Shown here: in pieces, positions 1-8,646 of the stretch
Layout of the letters: every line of letters begins with the position of its first letter
How positions within the stretch are numbered: the first letter of the stretch is position 1
Assembly: GCA_026400355.1 (NCBI GenBank)
Contig: JAPLPE010000024.1
Span: 58,037-122,036 of the forward strand
Direction of reading: 5' to 3'
Origin: Rhodobacterales bacterium
GTDB lineage: Bacteria; Pseudomonadota; Alphaproteobacteria; Rhodobacterales; Rhodobacteraceae
Length of the DNA stretch: 64,000 nt
Translations under genes and position numbers: made by a program
Notes under the pieces: generated by a model
The model's database searches: none
The model's input: the letters and a program-made list of their open reading frames with translations, nothing else
Told to the model about the DNA's origin: nothing

Positions 1-30
1 GTTGGGCGTCTTGGTCGTGTCCTTGGCCAT
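1..30 (-). CDS. 5' end of an unidentified gene leaving the window
   Basis: An ATG on the minus strand at 30-28 opens a frame reading MAKDTTKTPN up to the window edge. A good ribosome binding site (AGGAAAGG) lies about 7 bases upstream. It follows the quinone oxidoreductase gene on the same strand after 66 bases, so it may be the last gene of the coq9 operon. In related genomes a DUF1013 (TrcR-type) regulator can sit here, but ten residues cannot show that. Confidence 0.5.
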   Translation of the reverse strand, partial: MAKDTTKTPN

Positions 31-96
31 GGTGGACCCTTTCCTGTCCGGGTTTGTCAGGCCAAGTTTAGCATGGCTCGAGAACGGCGCAAAAGG

Positions 97-1095
97 TTAC
101 GACATGCGCAGCACGATCTTGCCGATATGGGCGCTCGATTCCATCCGGGCATGGGCAAGGGCTGCGTCCTCCAAAGCGAATTCCTGATCCATCACCGGTG
201 CCACAATCCCAGCGGTCAAAAGCGGCCAGACGTGCGCGCGCACCTCCTCCGCGATGCGGGCCTTCGCCAGATCGGACTGCGGGCGGAGTGTCGACCCGGT
301 AAAGGTCAGGCGGCGCATCATAAGAGTGGACAGGTTCAGTTCCACCTTCGGCCCCTGCAGGAACGCGATCTGCACAAGGCGGCCGTCATCAGCCAGCGCG
401 GACAGGTTGCGGGCAATATAGGGGCCGCCTACCATGTCGAGGATCAGGTCAGCCCCGCCAGCTGCCTTCACCACGGTTACGAAATCTTCGGTCCGGTAGT
501 TGATCGCATTCTCGGCACCTAGCGCAAGACAGGCGGCGCATTTGACGTCATCCCCGGCGGTGGTGAACACACGGGCGCCAAAGGCCCGGGCCAGCTGGAT
601 AGCCGTCGTGCCAATGCCGGACGATCCACCGTGGACAAGGAAACGCTCACCCCCCTGCAGCCTCCCCCGCATGAAGACGTTGGACCAGACGGTGAAATAC
701 GTCTCGGGCAGGCAGGCCGCCTGATTCAGGTCCATCCCTGCCGGAACCGGGAGGCAATGGGCGGCGGGCGTCACCGCATATTCAGCATAGCCGCCGCCGG
801 GCAGCAAGGCGCAGACGGAATCACCCACGGCCAGGCCCGTCACACCTGGCCCGATTGCAGCGACAGTCCCGGCGCCTTCCAGTCCAGGCAGATCGCTCGC
901 CGTAGGGGGCGGCGCATAGGCTCCGGCGCGCTGCAGGGCGTCCGGGCGGTTCACCCCGGCATAGGCCAGCCGCAAAAGCACCTCCCCGTGGCCCGGCACG
1001 GGCACGGGCCGGGTCGCGGGCAACAGCACCTCGGGCCCGCCGGGGTGGGAGATTTCGACGACCCGCATCATCGCGGGAAGCTGAGCGTCACTCAT
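97..1095 (-). CDS. NAD(P)H quinone oxidoreductase, PIG3/zeta-crystallin type
   Basis: A 332-residue medium-chain dehydrogenase/reductase of the zinc-independent quinone oxidoreductase branch, expected to reduce quinones with NADPH in the cytosol. The N-terminal GroES-like fold carries the GLEGAGTV segment (about 71-78). The cofactor-binding Rossmann segment HGGSSGIGTTA lies at 155-165, with Ser-Ser in place of the usual Ala pair, as in the PIG3 family. The zinc-ligand cysteines of true alcohol dehydrogenases are absent. It starts 10 bases after the COQ9-family gene, so the two are probably co-transcribed. A second in-frame ATG lies at codon 9. The family is clear, the physiological substrate is not. 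Confidence 0.9.
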   Translation of the reverse strand: MSDAQLPAMMRVVEISHPGGPEVLLPATRPVPVPGHGEVLLRLAYAGVNRPDALQRAGAYAPPPTASDLPGLEGAGTVAAIGPGVTGLAVGDSVCALLPGGGYAEYAVTPAAHCLPVPAGMDLNQAACLPETYFTVWSNVFMRGRLQGGERFLVHGGSSGIGTTAIQLARAFGARVFTTAGDDVKCAACLALGAENAINYRTEDFVTVVKAAGGADLILDMVGGPYIARNLSALADDGRLVQIAFLQGPKVELNLSTLMMRRLTFTGSTLRPQSDLAKARIAEEVRAHVWPLLTAGIVAPVMDQEFALEDAALAHARMESSAHIGKIVLRMS

Positions 1096-1105
1096 GGGGC
1101 AGGCA

Positions 1106-1798
1106 CTACTTGTACAGGTTCCATGATCCGGGCATCTCCATCCGGGCAGTCCGGGACGGTGCCTTGACCATGCCGACCAGTTTGTTCAGCGGGGTCGTGA
1201 ATGGCTTGAGCAGGACAGCGTCGTTGACCTTTCGCTTGAAGGACTCGAACCGCATCACATCCTCGATCCGCCTATCGATAAAGGCGGCAGTGGCTGTGTC
1301 ATCTTCTTGACCCAGCCAATAAAGGACCGTCGAGCCCCAGACACCCGACAGGATCGCGCGCTTGGTGTACCAGTTCAGATCGTCCGACTTGTCCTCTAGC
1401 GCTGTCCAGATCGCATCTGCCGTGCCCCAGATCAGCCGTGCCCCCTCAGCGGCATGGTGCGGGAGAGCAAACAGGGCCGATGCCGCGCGCACCGCCTCTT
1501 TGTCATGCACCGCGTCCAGCCGGGCACGCAGGGCAAAGGCCACTCGTTCCCTGTACTTCATCGACGTCAGGTCGGCCTTGCGCAAGGCAGCTGTCATCTT
1601 GTCATCACCGATCTGGTGATCGGCCACAGCGAGGTCCACGGCCCCGCGGGGGCACAGGGTCCGCACGGTTTCCGGTGACATGCCGATCGCCCTGGCCGAT
1701 TCGTCCAGCGCCTTCTGCGACCAGCCGTCAAACGGCACACGTTGCAGCATTTCTTCAAGCAGCAGATGCTTTGCCGGGTCAACGTTGCTGTGGGGCAT
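1106..1798 (-). CDS. COQ9 family protein (rpsU-divergent)
   Basis: A 230-residue all-helical protein of the COQ9/TIGR02396 family, whose name records its habit of lying divergent from rpsU, as here. Eukaryotic COQ9 binds lipid and supports the COQ7 hydroxylase in ubiquinone synthesis; the bacterial role is inferred to be similar. The N-terminal third resembles a TetR-like helix-turn-helix and the C-terminal part holds the Trp-rich COQ9 helices (ILSGVWGSTVLYWL). The start at 1798 (MPHSN) is preferred over a frame opening 33 bases earlier because GAGGAG precedes it at good spacing. The quinone oxidoreductase follows directly. Confidence 0.88.
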   Translation of the reverse strand: MPHSNVDPAKHLLLEEMLQRVPFDGWSQKALDESARAIGMSPETVRTLCPRGAVDLAVADHQIGDDKMTAALRKADLTSMKYRERVAFALRARLDAVHDKEAVRAASALFALPHHAAEGARLIWGTADAIWTALEDKSDDLNWYTKRAILSGVWGSTVLYWLGQEDDTATAAFIDRRIEDVMRFESFKRKVNDAVLLKPFTTPLNKLVGMVKAPSRTARMEMPGSWNLYK

Positions 1799-1892
1799 GG
1801 TGGTCTCCTCATCTGTGGCTACTCTAGACATGTTACGCCGCCTTTGCTATGGGGGCCACATCCTGCGATAACCGCAAATCCAACTTAGAGAG

Positions 1893-1906
1893 GTGGTGAA
1901 AACCAC
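1893..1906 (+). promoter_or_regulatory. Hairpin with GAAA tetraloop abutting the rpsU start codon
   Basis: GTGGT (1893-1897) pairs with ACCAC (1902-1906) around a GAAA loop. The structure sits between the GAGAGG Shine-Dalgarno (1887-1892) and the rpsU ATG at 1907. In the folded state it would shorten the distance from ribosome binding site to start, so it could tune translation. This is read from the sequence only; no regulator is known here. Confidence 0.45.
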
Positions 1907-2113
1907 ATGCAGGTCAGTGTTCGCGACAACAACGTCGATCAGGCCCTCCGGGCTCTGAAAAAGAAACTGCAGCGCGAAGGTGTGTTTCGTGAAATGAAGC
2001 TCAAGCAGCATTTCGAGAAGCCGTCTGAAAAGAAAGCGCGCGAGAAGGCCGAGGCCATCCGCCGTCAGCGCAAGCTCGCCCGCAAGAAACTGCAGCGCGA
2101 AGGGATGCTCTAA
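1907..2113 (+). CDS. rpsU: 30S ribosomal protein S21
   Basis: A 68-residue, highly basic protein matching bS21 along its whole length: an [20 protein letters not shown] start and a C-terminal run of Arg/Lys-rich helix ([17 protein letters not shown]). S21 is a small-subunit protein near the 3' end of 16S rRNA that assists initiation. The gene is monocistronic, preceded by a strong ribosome binding site and followed at once by a rho-independent terminator. It is divergent from the COQ9-family gene, the arrangement expected in alphaproteobacteria. Confidence 0.98.
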   Translation: MQVSVRDNNVDQALRALKKKLQREGVFREMKLKQHFEKPSEKKAREKAEAIRRQRKLARKKLQREGML

Positions 2114-2145
2114 GCATCTTTTCACGTCTCGACGCGAAAACGATG

Positions 2146-2173
2146 ACCCCCGTGGCGAAGGCCCGGGGGTTTG
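2146..2173 (+). terminator. rho-independent terminator of rpsU
   Basis: ACCCCCG (2146-2152) pairs perfectly with CGGGGGT (2164-2170), followed by a short T-run. It lies 33 bases after the rpsU stop codon. Confidence 0.85.
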
Positions 2174-2188
2174 TCGTTTCAGTTAAGG

Positions 2189-2845
2189 TCAGATCAGGAT
2201 GAGGTCGCTGCAGTCGAGCGCGGTATTGTCGCACGGGACCGCGAAGCGCAACCTGGCCTTCGACCCGTTGCCATCGGCATCGTAGTAGAGATGCCCAGTC
2301 GGGCGATGCCAGATGTGGGCATGTCGCCCTTCAAAGCCCCGGAACAGAGTCCTGCCGCATTCTGGTTCGACTGATCTGGCCCTGAACCGTCATCCCAGAC
2401 GGCAACTAATCCGCTCGAGAGCGAATCCCTTGAGATATCCGACGCAAAGAAAGGCGCACTCTCCGCACCCCAGTCACCCGAAATCCGAACAGCCTTGCCC
2501 ACAGCCGTGCCATCTGATTTGAACTCCCGTGCCATGACGGCGTTTGCCGACGGCGCGACCACGTTTGCCTCTGTCGGGTTCTGTTCCGTCGATCCGATGA
2601 CGAGCCCGCCACCTTAAAGGCCTGTCACCGACGGATCTGATTGCCGCCACTGCTGGATTGAACCTGCGTCGCGAACAGGCGTCACCTGAACCCTGTCTGC
2701 ACCATAGACCCGCTAACTGAAGTTGCCTTGGCGATCCCCATGGCAGGTCGCAAACGCCATCACGTACCCGCGACCCGCAAGGGTCGCGGTCTGCGGATCG
2801 GTCTGACGGCTATAGGTGCCGGTACACGGAGTCGCAGTTCAGGAA
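2189..2845 (-). pseudogene. Decayed, internally deleted copy of the RTX-type repeat protein
   Basis: Read on the minus strand, this stretch matches the intact RTX-type protein at 5148-7073. Paired segments include GRGYVMAF against GGGYVMVW, RVYGAD against RVYGAN, and VVAPSANAVMAREF against LVAPTSGAAMMREF. The frame crosses two in-frame stops (TAG after GNFS near 2730, TAA after VTGL near 2618). It then loses the whole calcium-repeat region and shifts frame into the C-terminal signature LYYDADGNGSKA, ending DLILI before a TGA at 2191-2189. The N-terminus is also missing. With two stops, a large deletion and a frameshift it cannot make the full protein. It is probably a relic of a tandem duplication with phoX trapped between the copies. 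Confidence 0.8.
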
Positions 2846-2849
2846 ACGA

Positions 2850-2875
2850 AAAGGGCGGACAATGGCCCGCCCTTT
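2850..2875 (-). terminator. rho-independent terminator of the PhoX-family gene
   Basis: On the minus strand AAAGGGCGG pairs with CCGCCCTTT around an 8-base loop and is followed by a T-rich run. It starts 19 bases after the stop codon of the phosphatase gene. Confidence 0.82.
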
Positions 2876-2894
2876 CGCAATACTCTCTTGTCCC

Positions 2895-4808
2895 CTAGCT
2901 TGCCACTTCTCCGCCATCGATGCGGGTGATCGCCACGACTGCGGGGCGGGGCAGATTGTCGCCACGGAAGTCAGGCCAGCGGGTGCCTACGGTCGCCACC
3001 GTATCCGCGTTCTCGGCCGGATGCTGGACCGAAACGAACAGCGTTGTACCATCAGGGGTAAAGAAGGGGCCGGTCGCTTCTGCGCCTTCGGGGGTTGCGA
3101 ACAACAGCTTCGGCAGGCCCCGCGCAGGGCCTTCCGTATCCATCCCATAGACGCCATCGGCGATGTCAAAGTCATTGGCACCGTCAGTGGCCACAAAGAT
3201 GCGGCCCTTGGGGTCAAAGGTGATGTTGTCAGGCGTCACGAACCAGCCGTTTTCGGTCGTATCGGGATGGAACGTAGCGCCCGTGGCGGCATCTGCAGGA
3301 TTGCCGGCCATCATCAGCAGATCCCAGGTGTAGGTGTCGGCGGTATGGTCAGCTTCAGCACCCGCGCCACCCGGCGGGATCATCTCCACGATATGACCCC
3401 AGAAATTCTCGGGGCGGGTGTTGACGGGGTTCAGTTTGCCCGCCTCGCGCTTCTTGTTCTTCGTCATGACGGCATAAACTCGGCCCGTGACTGGATTGGT
3501 CTCGATATCCTCGGGTCGGTCCATCGGTGTCGCACCCAACAGGTCAGCCGCGATGCGCGTCTTGAGCAGAACATCGGCCTGTGTCGCAAATCCGTTTTCG
3601 GCAGTCAGCGGCCCGGTGCCCTGAGTCAGCGGCAACCAAGTGAGTCTGCCGTCCTCGTTGAACACAGCGACTGAAAGGGTGCCGGCGTCAAGGATATCCT
3701 TGGCCGAAGCAGGGTTGGCAGGGTCATAGGCTGCCTCGGTCACAAAGCGGTAGACATATTCGAAATAGTCGTCGTCCCCCATGTATACGACGACCCGGCC
3801 ATCCTTGTTCTGCATGACAGTCGACGCTTCATGCGCCATCCGGCCCAACGCCGTACGCTTGATTGGCATCGCGGCGGGATCGTACGGGTCGATTTCCACA
3901 ACCCAATCAAACCGGTTGGGCTCGTTCGGTTCCACGCTCACATCGAAACGGCTGTCGAACCGGGCGCGTCCATAGTAGTCCGACCCGTCATAGCCATAGC
4001 GCTCCAGCACATCCGGGAACGGTGTTGTGGCGATATCCCCGCCAAAGGTGTCGGACGCGCCTTCTTCGCAGGTCAGCACCGTACCCCAGGGGGTTACGCC
4101 GCCGCCGCAGTTATAGTTGGTGCCGCGCACCATCTTCCCCTCGGGATCGTACGAGGTCTTCATCCAGTCATGCCCGGCCAGAGGGCCGGAAATGGCGAAC
4201 GGCGTCTCAAGTGTAAAGCGGCGGTTGTAGGTGCTGTCCTGCACCACGGCCCAGACACCATCAGTGCGCTTCACTTCGACGATCGAATGTCCGATCGCCA
4301 TGTTGCACAACGCGACCTGTTCCGCCGTCATCTTCGCGCCACCTTCGCCGTCGTCGGGCAGGTCGGGGAACATGACGTTGAACGAGACATATTCGTTGTT
4401 CACGCACAGCAGGCCGTTGTCCGAAGACTGCGATCCCTTGGGCAGCGGCATGTAGGCGATGTAGTCGCAGTTGTAGCCAAACCGTTCCGCCTGCGCGGCG
4501 GCGTCTAGCGTGGCAACGTCCACGACCTCCTGCCCGGCCTTCATCGGATCGCCCCAGCCGACGACCACATTGGCGTTGTAGCCATCGGCAACGTGGTGCG
4601 TATCGTCATAGACCCGCTTGAGTTCGCTGAACATCAGAGAGGACTGTGCGGTCTGCGCAACGGCCTGCCCGGCAAAAAGCGAGCCGACAAAACCCTGCGC
4701 CGCAATGGCGCCAAGGGTCGTGCCTGAACCAAGAAGGAAACCACGCCGCGAGACGCGCGCAGCGATGACATTGCGGATATCGGGTTGGGTGATTCTGCGT
4801 TCGCGCAT
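2895..4808 (-). CDS. PhoX-family (DUF839) phosphatase, TAT-exported
   Basis: A 637-residue protein with a twin-arginine signal (SRRGFLL at 20-26, then a hydrophobic stretch to about 50), so it should be exported folded to the periplasm. The remainder matches the PhoX/DUF839 beta-propeller, a calcium- and iron-dependent alkaline phosphatase family. Typical segments are NCGGGVTPWGT, a GRVYAVMT region, and a C-terminal TGPFFTPDGTTLFVSVQHP block. The ATG at 4808 is chosen over an upstream frame opening at 4862 because AAAGGAGA precedes it by 8 bases. The gene is monocistronic with its own terminator. Substrate and phosphate regulation are inferred from the family; no convincing pho box was seen. 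Confidence 0.88.
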   Translation of the reverse strand: MRERRITQPDIRNVIAARVSRRGFLLGSGTTLGAIAAQGFVGSLFAGQAVAQTAQSSLMFSELKRVYDDTHHVADGYNANVVVGWGDPMKAGQEVVDVATLDAAAQAERFGYNCDYIAYMPLPKGSQSSDNGLLCVNNEYVSFNVMFPDLPDDGEGGAKMTAEQVALCNMAIGHSIVEVKRTDGVWAVVQDSTYNRRFTLETPFAISGPLAGHDWMKTSYDPEGKMVRGTNYNCGGGVTPWGTVLTCEEGASDTFGGDIATTPFPDVLERYGYDGSDYYGRARFDSRFDVSVEPNEPNRFDWVVEIDPYDPAAMPIKRTALGRMAHEASTVMQNKDGRVVVYMGDDDYFEYVYRFVTEAAYDPANPASAKDILDAGTLSVAVFNEDGRLTWLPLTQGTGPLTAENGFATQADVLLKTRIAADLLGATPMDRPEDIETNPVTGRVYAVMTKNKKREAGKLNPVNTRPENFWGHIVEMIPPGGAGAEADHTADTYTWDLLMMAGNPADAATGATFHPDTTENGWFVTPDNITFDPKGRIFVATDGANDFDIADGVYGMDTEGPARGLPKLLFATPEGAEATGPFFTPDGTTLFVSVQHPAENADTVATVGTRWPDFRGDNLPRPAVVAITRIDGGEVAS

Positions 4809-5147
4809 TCGGAGTCTCCTTTGTTGAATGAGATGGCCCCAGCGATACCCGTCACAAGTCACAGTTCAGCGACAATCGGACCAGCGGTCCCGGCTTCGCG
4901 AGATCGCTCATTTGTCCGGTTTACAGCCAGCGCACGAAGCAATGTGTCATGCCTCCGGAAACGTCGAGAACCTGCGTCTCGGGTCCTGCCAGTCCCTAAG
5001 CACGTCAAGAAAGCAATGAATGGTGACATCGATTGATTGTCCGTCGGCTGAAAACCCCATCTGTATGCCGCGAGTCTATAACAATTGAAGCTGCGGACTC
5101 TGCAAACCCATGCAGAAATCCGTATCCTTCAGGCCGGCCCTTCGACG
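4809..5147. other. 339-base intergenic region upstream of the PhoX-family gene
   Basis: No coding sequence was recognised. The part nearest 4808 should hold the phosphatase promoter and carries two closely spaced TGTGAC half-sites on the minus strand (about 4849-4866). The part nearest 5148 is the 3' region of the RTX-type gene, where no clear hairpin terminator was seen. Confidence 0.5.
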
Positions 5148-7073
5148 TCAAACCAGAATGAAATCCCCCGACCCTAATGCCGTATTGGCATCAAGCGTCG
5201 CAATCAGAACCTTTGAACGACTGCCGTCACCATCCGAATCGTAGTACAGCTTTCCTGACGCCCGGTCATAGACCAAGAAGTCGTTGCTATCGACAGCATT
5301 GGTCCCCAGCCGGAATTCAGACGAACTGATGCTGGAACCAAGCGCGCCAAAGACTGTATTTTCCAGCCCGATGAAATCCTGCGCGCCATTGAAATCGGTA
5401 ATCCGGTCCGCATGGCTTGCGCTTGCCGGCGATGAAAAGACAAACGTGTCGGCGCCGCCCGCGCCACGCAGGGTGTCCTTGCCCGAACCGCCGTTCAGCG
5501 TGTCATTGCCAAGGCCACCGTTCAGATCGTTGGCAAGGGAATCTCCGGTCAGACGATCTGTAAAGTCGCTGCCGATGATCTTTTCCACGTTGCTGATGCG
5601 ATCCTCAGACGCCCCGCCGATGGTTGCCGTGACGACTGTCGCCTCCTTGAGAGTCAGCGTGACGCCCGCAGTGCGATCGTCAAAGCTGACAGTATCCGTG
5701 CCGGCCCCACCATTGATCGTGTCCTTGCCAACCCCGCCGGTCAGCATGTCGTTTCCGTCGTCGCCGTTCAGGCTGTCATTGCCGCCCGCACCGTCGATGA
5801 TGTCGTTGAAAAGCGTTCCGACAAACTGTTCGCCCGTCGATGTGCCCTGCCAGTCGACAGCAGTCGTCCGTGGGTCAAAAATCGCAGCATCAATACCGCT
5901 GGTTTCCGTATCGCTCCAGGTGACCATGAACCGTCCATCGATCAGGCCAGTCACGTCGGGCGCATATTGTGCCCCTGTGTATCCGGCGCCGCCGGAACTG
6001 TTGACCAGAAACTCGCTGCTGATCGCGACCCCGTTCTCGTCATAAAGCCGCGCCTTCACGTCAAAGCTGGAAGCCCCGGAAAAGCTTTCCCAAACTACAA
6101 CGAACCCGCCCTCGGCAAGGGCCGCAACCTTGGCGTCTGTTTGGGAATCGGCGGTCACCGTATTGACCCGCTGGACCGTTCCCGTCGTGTTGAAATCGAT
6201 ATAGATATCGCGTCCCACGGACCCCGACAGCGAATCGTCCCAGACCGTCGCGATCGTAATGCCCGACGTGGCGATATCGGGGTTGTTGCTAGATTCCCGG
6301 AACGCCCCGTTGGTATCGATCCGAACGCCGCCATCCACATAGTCCGTCGTGGGAAAGGTCTTGGGCACCGACCGCCCATATAACCCGTCCTCGCCGTTAG
6401 TGTTCTGGTCGGGGCCCAGAGAATCATCCCAGACGGCCACGAAACCCACGGTCGATGACACAGGGACGCCTTTGAAATCTAATGCATCGGCAAACTCGGG
6501 TCCGTATTCGCCGCCCCATTCGCCACTCAGCCGCACCGGATCGCCCAGCGGCGTGCCGTTCGCCGAAAACTCGCGCATCATCGCCGCACCGCTGGTCGGT
6601 GCAACAAGATCCGTCACTTCGGCATTCGAATCATACCAGCCAATCGCAAAACCGCCCCCGTCCAACGCCACGACGGCCGGCTCCTGCTGCACGCCCGCCG
6701 TTGTCGGACTGGCCAATAGCACGCCCGTCGTGGGTTGCCCGTTCGCCCCGTAGACACGGTAGGCGATGTTGCCGCCGCCGCCATCTGTGCCGAAATCCTC
6801 CCATACCATGACATACCCGCCACCCTGCAGGGCCGTGATCTGCGGTTCAGTCTGGAGCCCCCCGGTACTCGTGTTGACACGGGTTTCAGCGACGGCAACA
6901 GAACCGTCAGCGTTCAGGATCGTGAACTTGATATCCCCGCTGTTCGATCCAAGATCGTACCAGGTCACCACGGTCCGGCCGTCATTAAGGACGGTGACAG
7001 ACGACAGATCCTGTGTGTTCGCATTCTGGGTGGAAATCGTGAAATCAGGTCCGGTACGGCGGGGCGTAGGCAT
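5148..7073 (-). CDS. Secreted RTX-type calcium-binding repeat protein with serralysin-like C-terminus
   Basis: A 641-residue protein without an N-terminal signal peptide. Residues 1 to about 420 hold about seven repeats of roughly 50-60 residues, each with a core such as GGGYVMVWEDF, GGGFAIGWYDS or GGFVVVWESF, suggesting a beta-propeller. Next come two blocks of glycine/aspartate nonapeptides (GGNDSLNGDDGND, GGLGNDTLNGGSGKD) that bind calcium. The end is a serralysin-type domain (RITDFNGAQDFI, then LYYDSDGDGSRS and a hydrophobic GDFILV end), the usual signal for type I secretion. No secretion genes are adjacent. ATG 7073 is preferred over GTG 7082 because the GTG abuts GAGGA while the ATG is well spaced. 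No protease motif is present. Confidence 0.88.
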   Translation of the reverse strand: MPTPRRTGPDFTISTQNANTQDLSSVTVLNDGRTVVTWYDLGSNSGDIKFTILNADGSVAVAETRVNTSTGGLQTEPQITALQGGGYVMVWEDFGTDGGGGNIAYRVYGANGQPTTGVLLASPTTAGVQQEPAVVALDGGGFAIGWYDSNAEVTDLVAPTSGAAMMREFSANGTPLGDPVRLSGEWGGEYGPEFADALDFKGVPVSSTVGFVAVWDDSLGPDQNTNGEDGLYGRSVPKTFPTTDYVDGGVRIDTNGAFRESSNNPDIATSGITIATVWDDSLSGSVGRDIYIDFNTTGTVQRVNTVTADSQTDAKVAALAEGGFVVVWESFSGASSFDVKARLYDENGVAISSEFLVNSSGGAGYTGAQYAPDVTGLIDGRFMVTWSDTETSGIDAAIFDPRTTAVDWQGTSTGEQFVGTLFNDIIDGAGGNDSLNGDDGNDMLTGGVGKDTINGGAGTDTVSFDDRTAGVTLTLKEATVVTATIGGASEDRISNVEKIIGSDFTDRLTGDSLANDLNGGLGNDTLNGGSGKDTLRGAGGADTFVFSSPASASHADRITDFNGAQDFIGLENTVFGALGSSISSSEFRLGTNAVDSNDFLVYDRASGKLYYDSDGDGSRSKVLIATLDANTALGSGDFILV

Positions 7074-7248
7074 CAAATTCACTCCTCAGGAATGGTAATT
7101 TTCAATCGGGGTATTGAAGAAAAATCGATAAGTTAAACGATACGAAAATACATGAACTTACCCCAATCGGTCAAGTCCCCAAATAGGCAATTGAAATGAG
7201 CCTTTTCTCCTGACTTTCAGGCACGACCTTCCCCGACCTACGCTGTTG

Positions 7249-8646
7249 TCAGACCCGGTGCAGATACAGGTCGAACTCCACCTCGGTCACCGTGCGTGCG
7301 ATCCGGGCGTACTCCGCAGCCTTTATGGCGGTGAATGTGCGGTGCATGTCCTCTCCCAGCGCGGCCTTGAGGAAACCCGACTCCCGCGCTGCGACGATGG
7401 CCGTGCGCCAATCCAAGGGGATCGGCGGTGCGTCCTGACCGTCTTCATAGCCGTTGCCGGTGGTTGCCGGTCCAGGGTTAATCCGATGGAGAAGGCCGTG
7501 GCGGATGCCGGCAAGGATCGTCGCAGCGACCAGATATGGGTTGGCGTCCACCCCGGCAGGCCGGTGTTCGATGCGCCGCCCCGTCTTGGCCCCGGCGGGA
7601 ATACGCAGCGCGACGGACCGGTTGTTCACACCCCATGTCGGCGACACGGGGGCATAGCTTTGCGTGGCGAACCGCCGCCAGGAATTGGCATGCGGTGCAA
7701 AGACCAGCATGGATTCCCCCATCGTCGCCCGCAGACCGCCCAGCGCATGCAGGATCATCGGGTTCCACTGGCCCTCGACATCCTCGACAAACAGGTTCCG
7801 CTCCGTGCTGTCACAGAGCGAGGTATGGAAATGCATCCCCGATCCCGCATAATCCTCGATCGGCTTGGCCATGAAGCAGGCGGTGACCCCATGCGCCCGC
7901 GCCTGTGCCCGAACGATCCGTTTGAGCCGCATGAGGTCATCGGCGGCCTGCATGACGTTGGTGCGATAATGCAGGGTCAGTTCGTACTGGCCGGGGGCAT
8001 ACTCCGAAATCATCGTCTCGGCCTTGATACCTGCCTTTTCCGCCCCGGCGTAGATGTCGGAAAACAGAGGTAGCATCCCGTGCAAGTGATCGACTGAATA
8101 GACCTCGGTCTTGGTGCTGGCGCGCCCGTCGAGCACATCGCGGGCGGGCTGGATGCGGCCGTTGCCGTCGCGCTCGTTGGCCAGAAGGAAAAACTCCAGC
8201 TCGAACGCGCCGGTGGGGTAAAGCCCTTCGGTCGCCAGCGCATCGACCTGTCGTTGCAGGGCATGGCGCGGGTCCGATGTCATCGGCCTGCCATCCAGAT
8301 CAAACATGGACATCAGCACCTCGCCCCTTGGCGGTGCGGTGCCGTGGAGCGTGATCAGGCTGCCGGGGATGGGCCACGCGCGCAGGTCGCCATCGCCCTG
8401 ATCCCAGATGAGGCCGGTCTCATGCACATCCTCACCCAGAATATCGAGACCAAGGATCGAAATGGGAAGGTGCCGGCCCGACGTATAGAAGGGGATCAGC
8501 TCATGCCGCCGGATGATCTTGCCCCTGCCGATGCCGTTTGCATCATGCAGGACGATATCAAACGCCTCAATTTCGGGATGAGCGGCAAGAAAGGCCTCTG
8601 CCTCGGACACGAGGGAGCCGGAGGGGCTTTGGGTCATCTGGGTCAC
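7249..8646 (-). CDS. Glutamine synthetase family ligase (PuuA/GlnT-like)
   Basis: A 465-residue member of the glutamine synthetase superfamily, which joins glutamate (or its gamma-carboxyl) to an amine with ATP. The sequence shows the metal-binding AFELEFFL strand, the GSGMHFHTSL loop and the NNRSVALRIP arginine segment. The length and the neighbouring aminotransferase fit the gamma-glutamylation branch (gamma-glutamylputrescine synthetase-like) rather than housekeeping GlnA. The start is a GTG overlapping the stop of the upstream gene (TAGTG), with an ATG three codons later as the alternative. Ammonia, putrescine and other amines cannot be told apart here. Confidence 0.85.
   Translation of the reverse strand: MTQMTQSPSGSLVSEAEAFLAAHPEIEAFDIVLHDANGIGRGKIIRRHELIPFYTSGRHLPISILGLDILGEDVHETGLIWDQGDGDLRAWPIPGSLITLHGTAPPRGEVLMSMFDLDGRPMTSDPRHALQRQVDALATEGLYPTGAFELEFFLLANERDGNGRIQPARDVLDGRASTKTEVYSVDHLHGMLPLFSDIYAGAEKAGIKAETMISEYAPGQYELTLHYRTNVMQAADDLMRLKRIVRAQARAHGVTACFMAKPIEDYAGSGMHFHTSLCDSTERNLFVEDVEGQWNPMILHALGGLRATMGESMLVFAPHANSWRRFATQSYAPVSPTWGVNNRSVALRIPAGAKTGRRIEHRPAGVDANPYLVAATILAGIRHGLLHRINPGPATTGNGYEDGQDAPPIPLDWRTAIVAARESGFLKAALGEDMHRTFTAIKAAEYARIARTVTEVEFDLYLHRV

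Noticed and set aside
4849..4866. Two TGTGAC half-sites upstream of the PhoX-family gene, considered as a pho box
   Set aside because: Their spacing is about 7 bases rather than the 11 of alphaproteobacterial PhoB sites, and the sequence match is weak.
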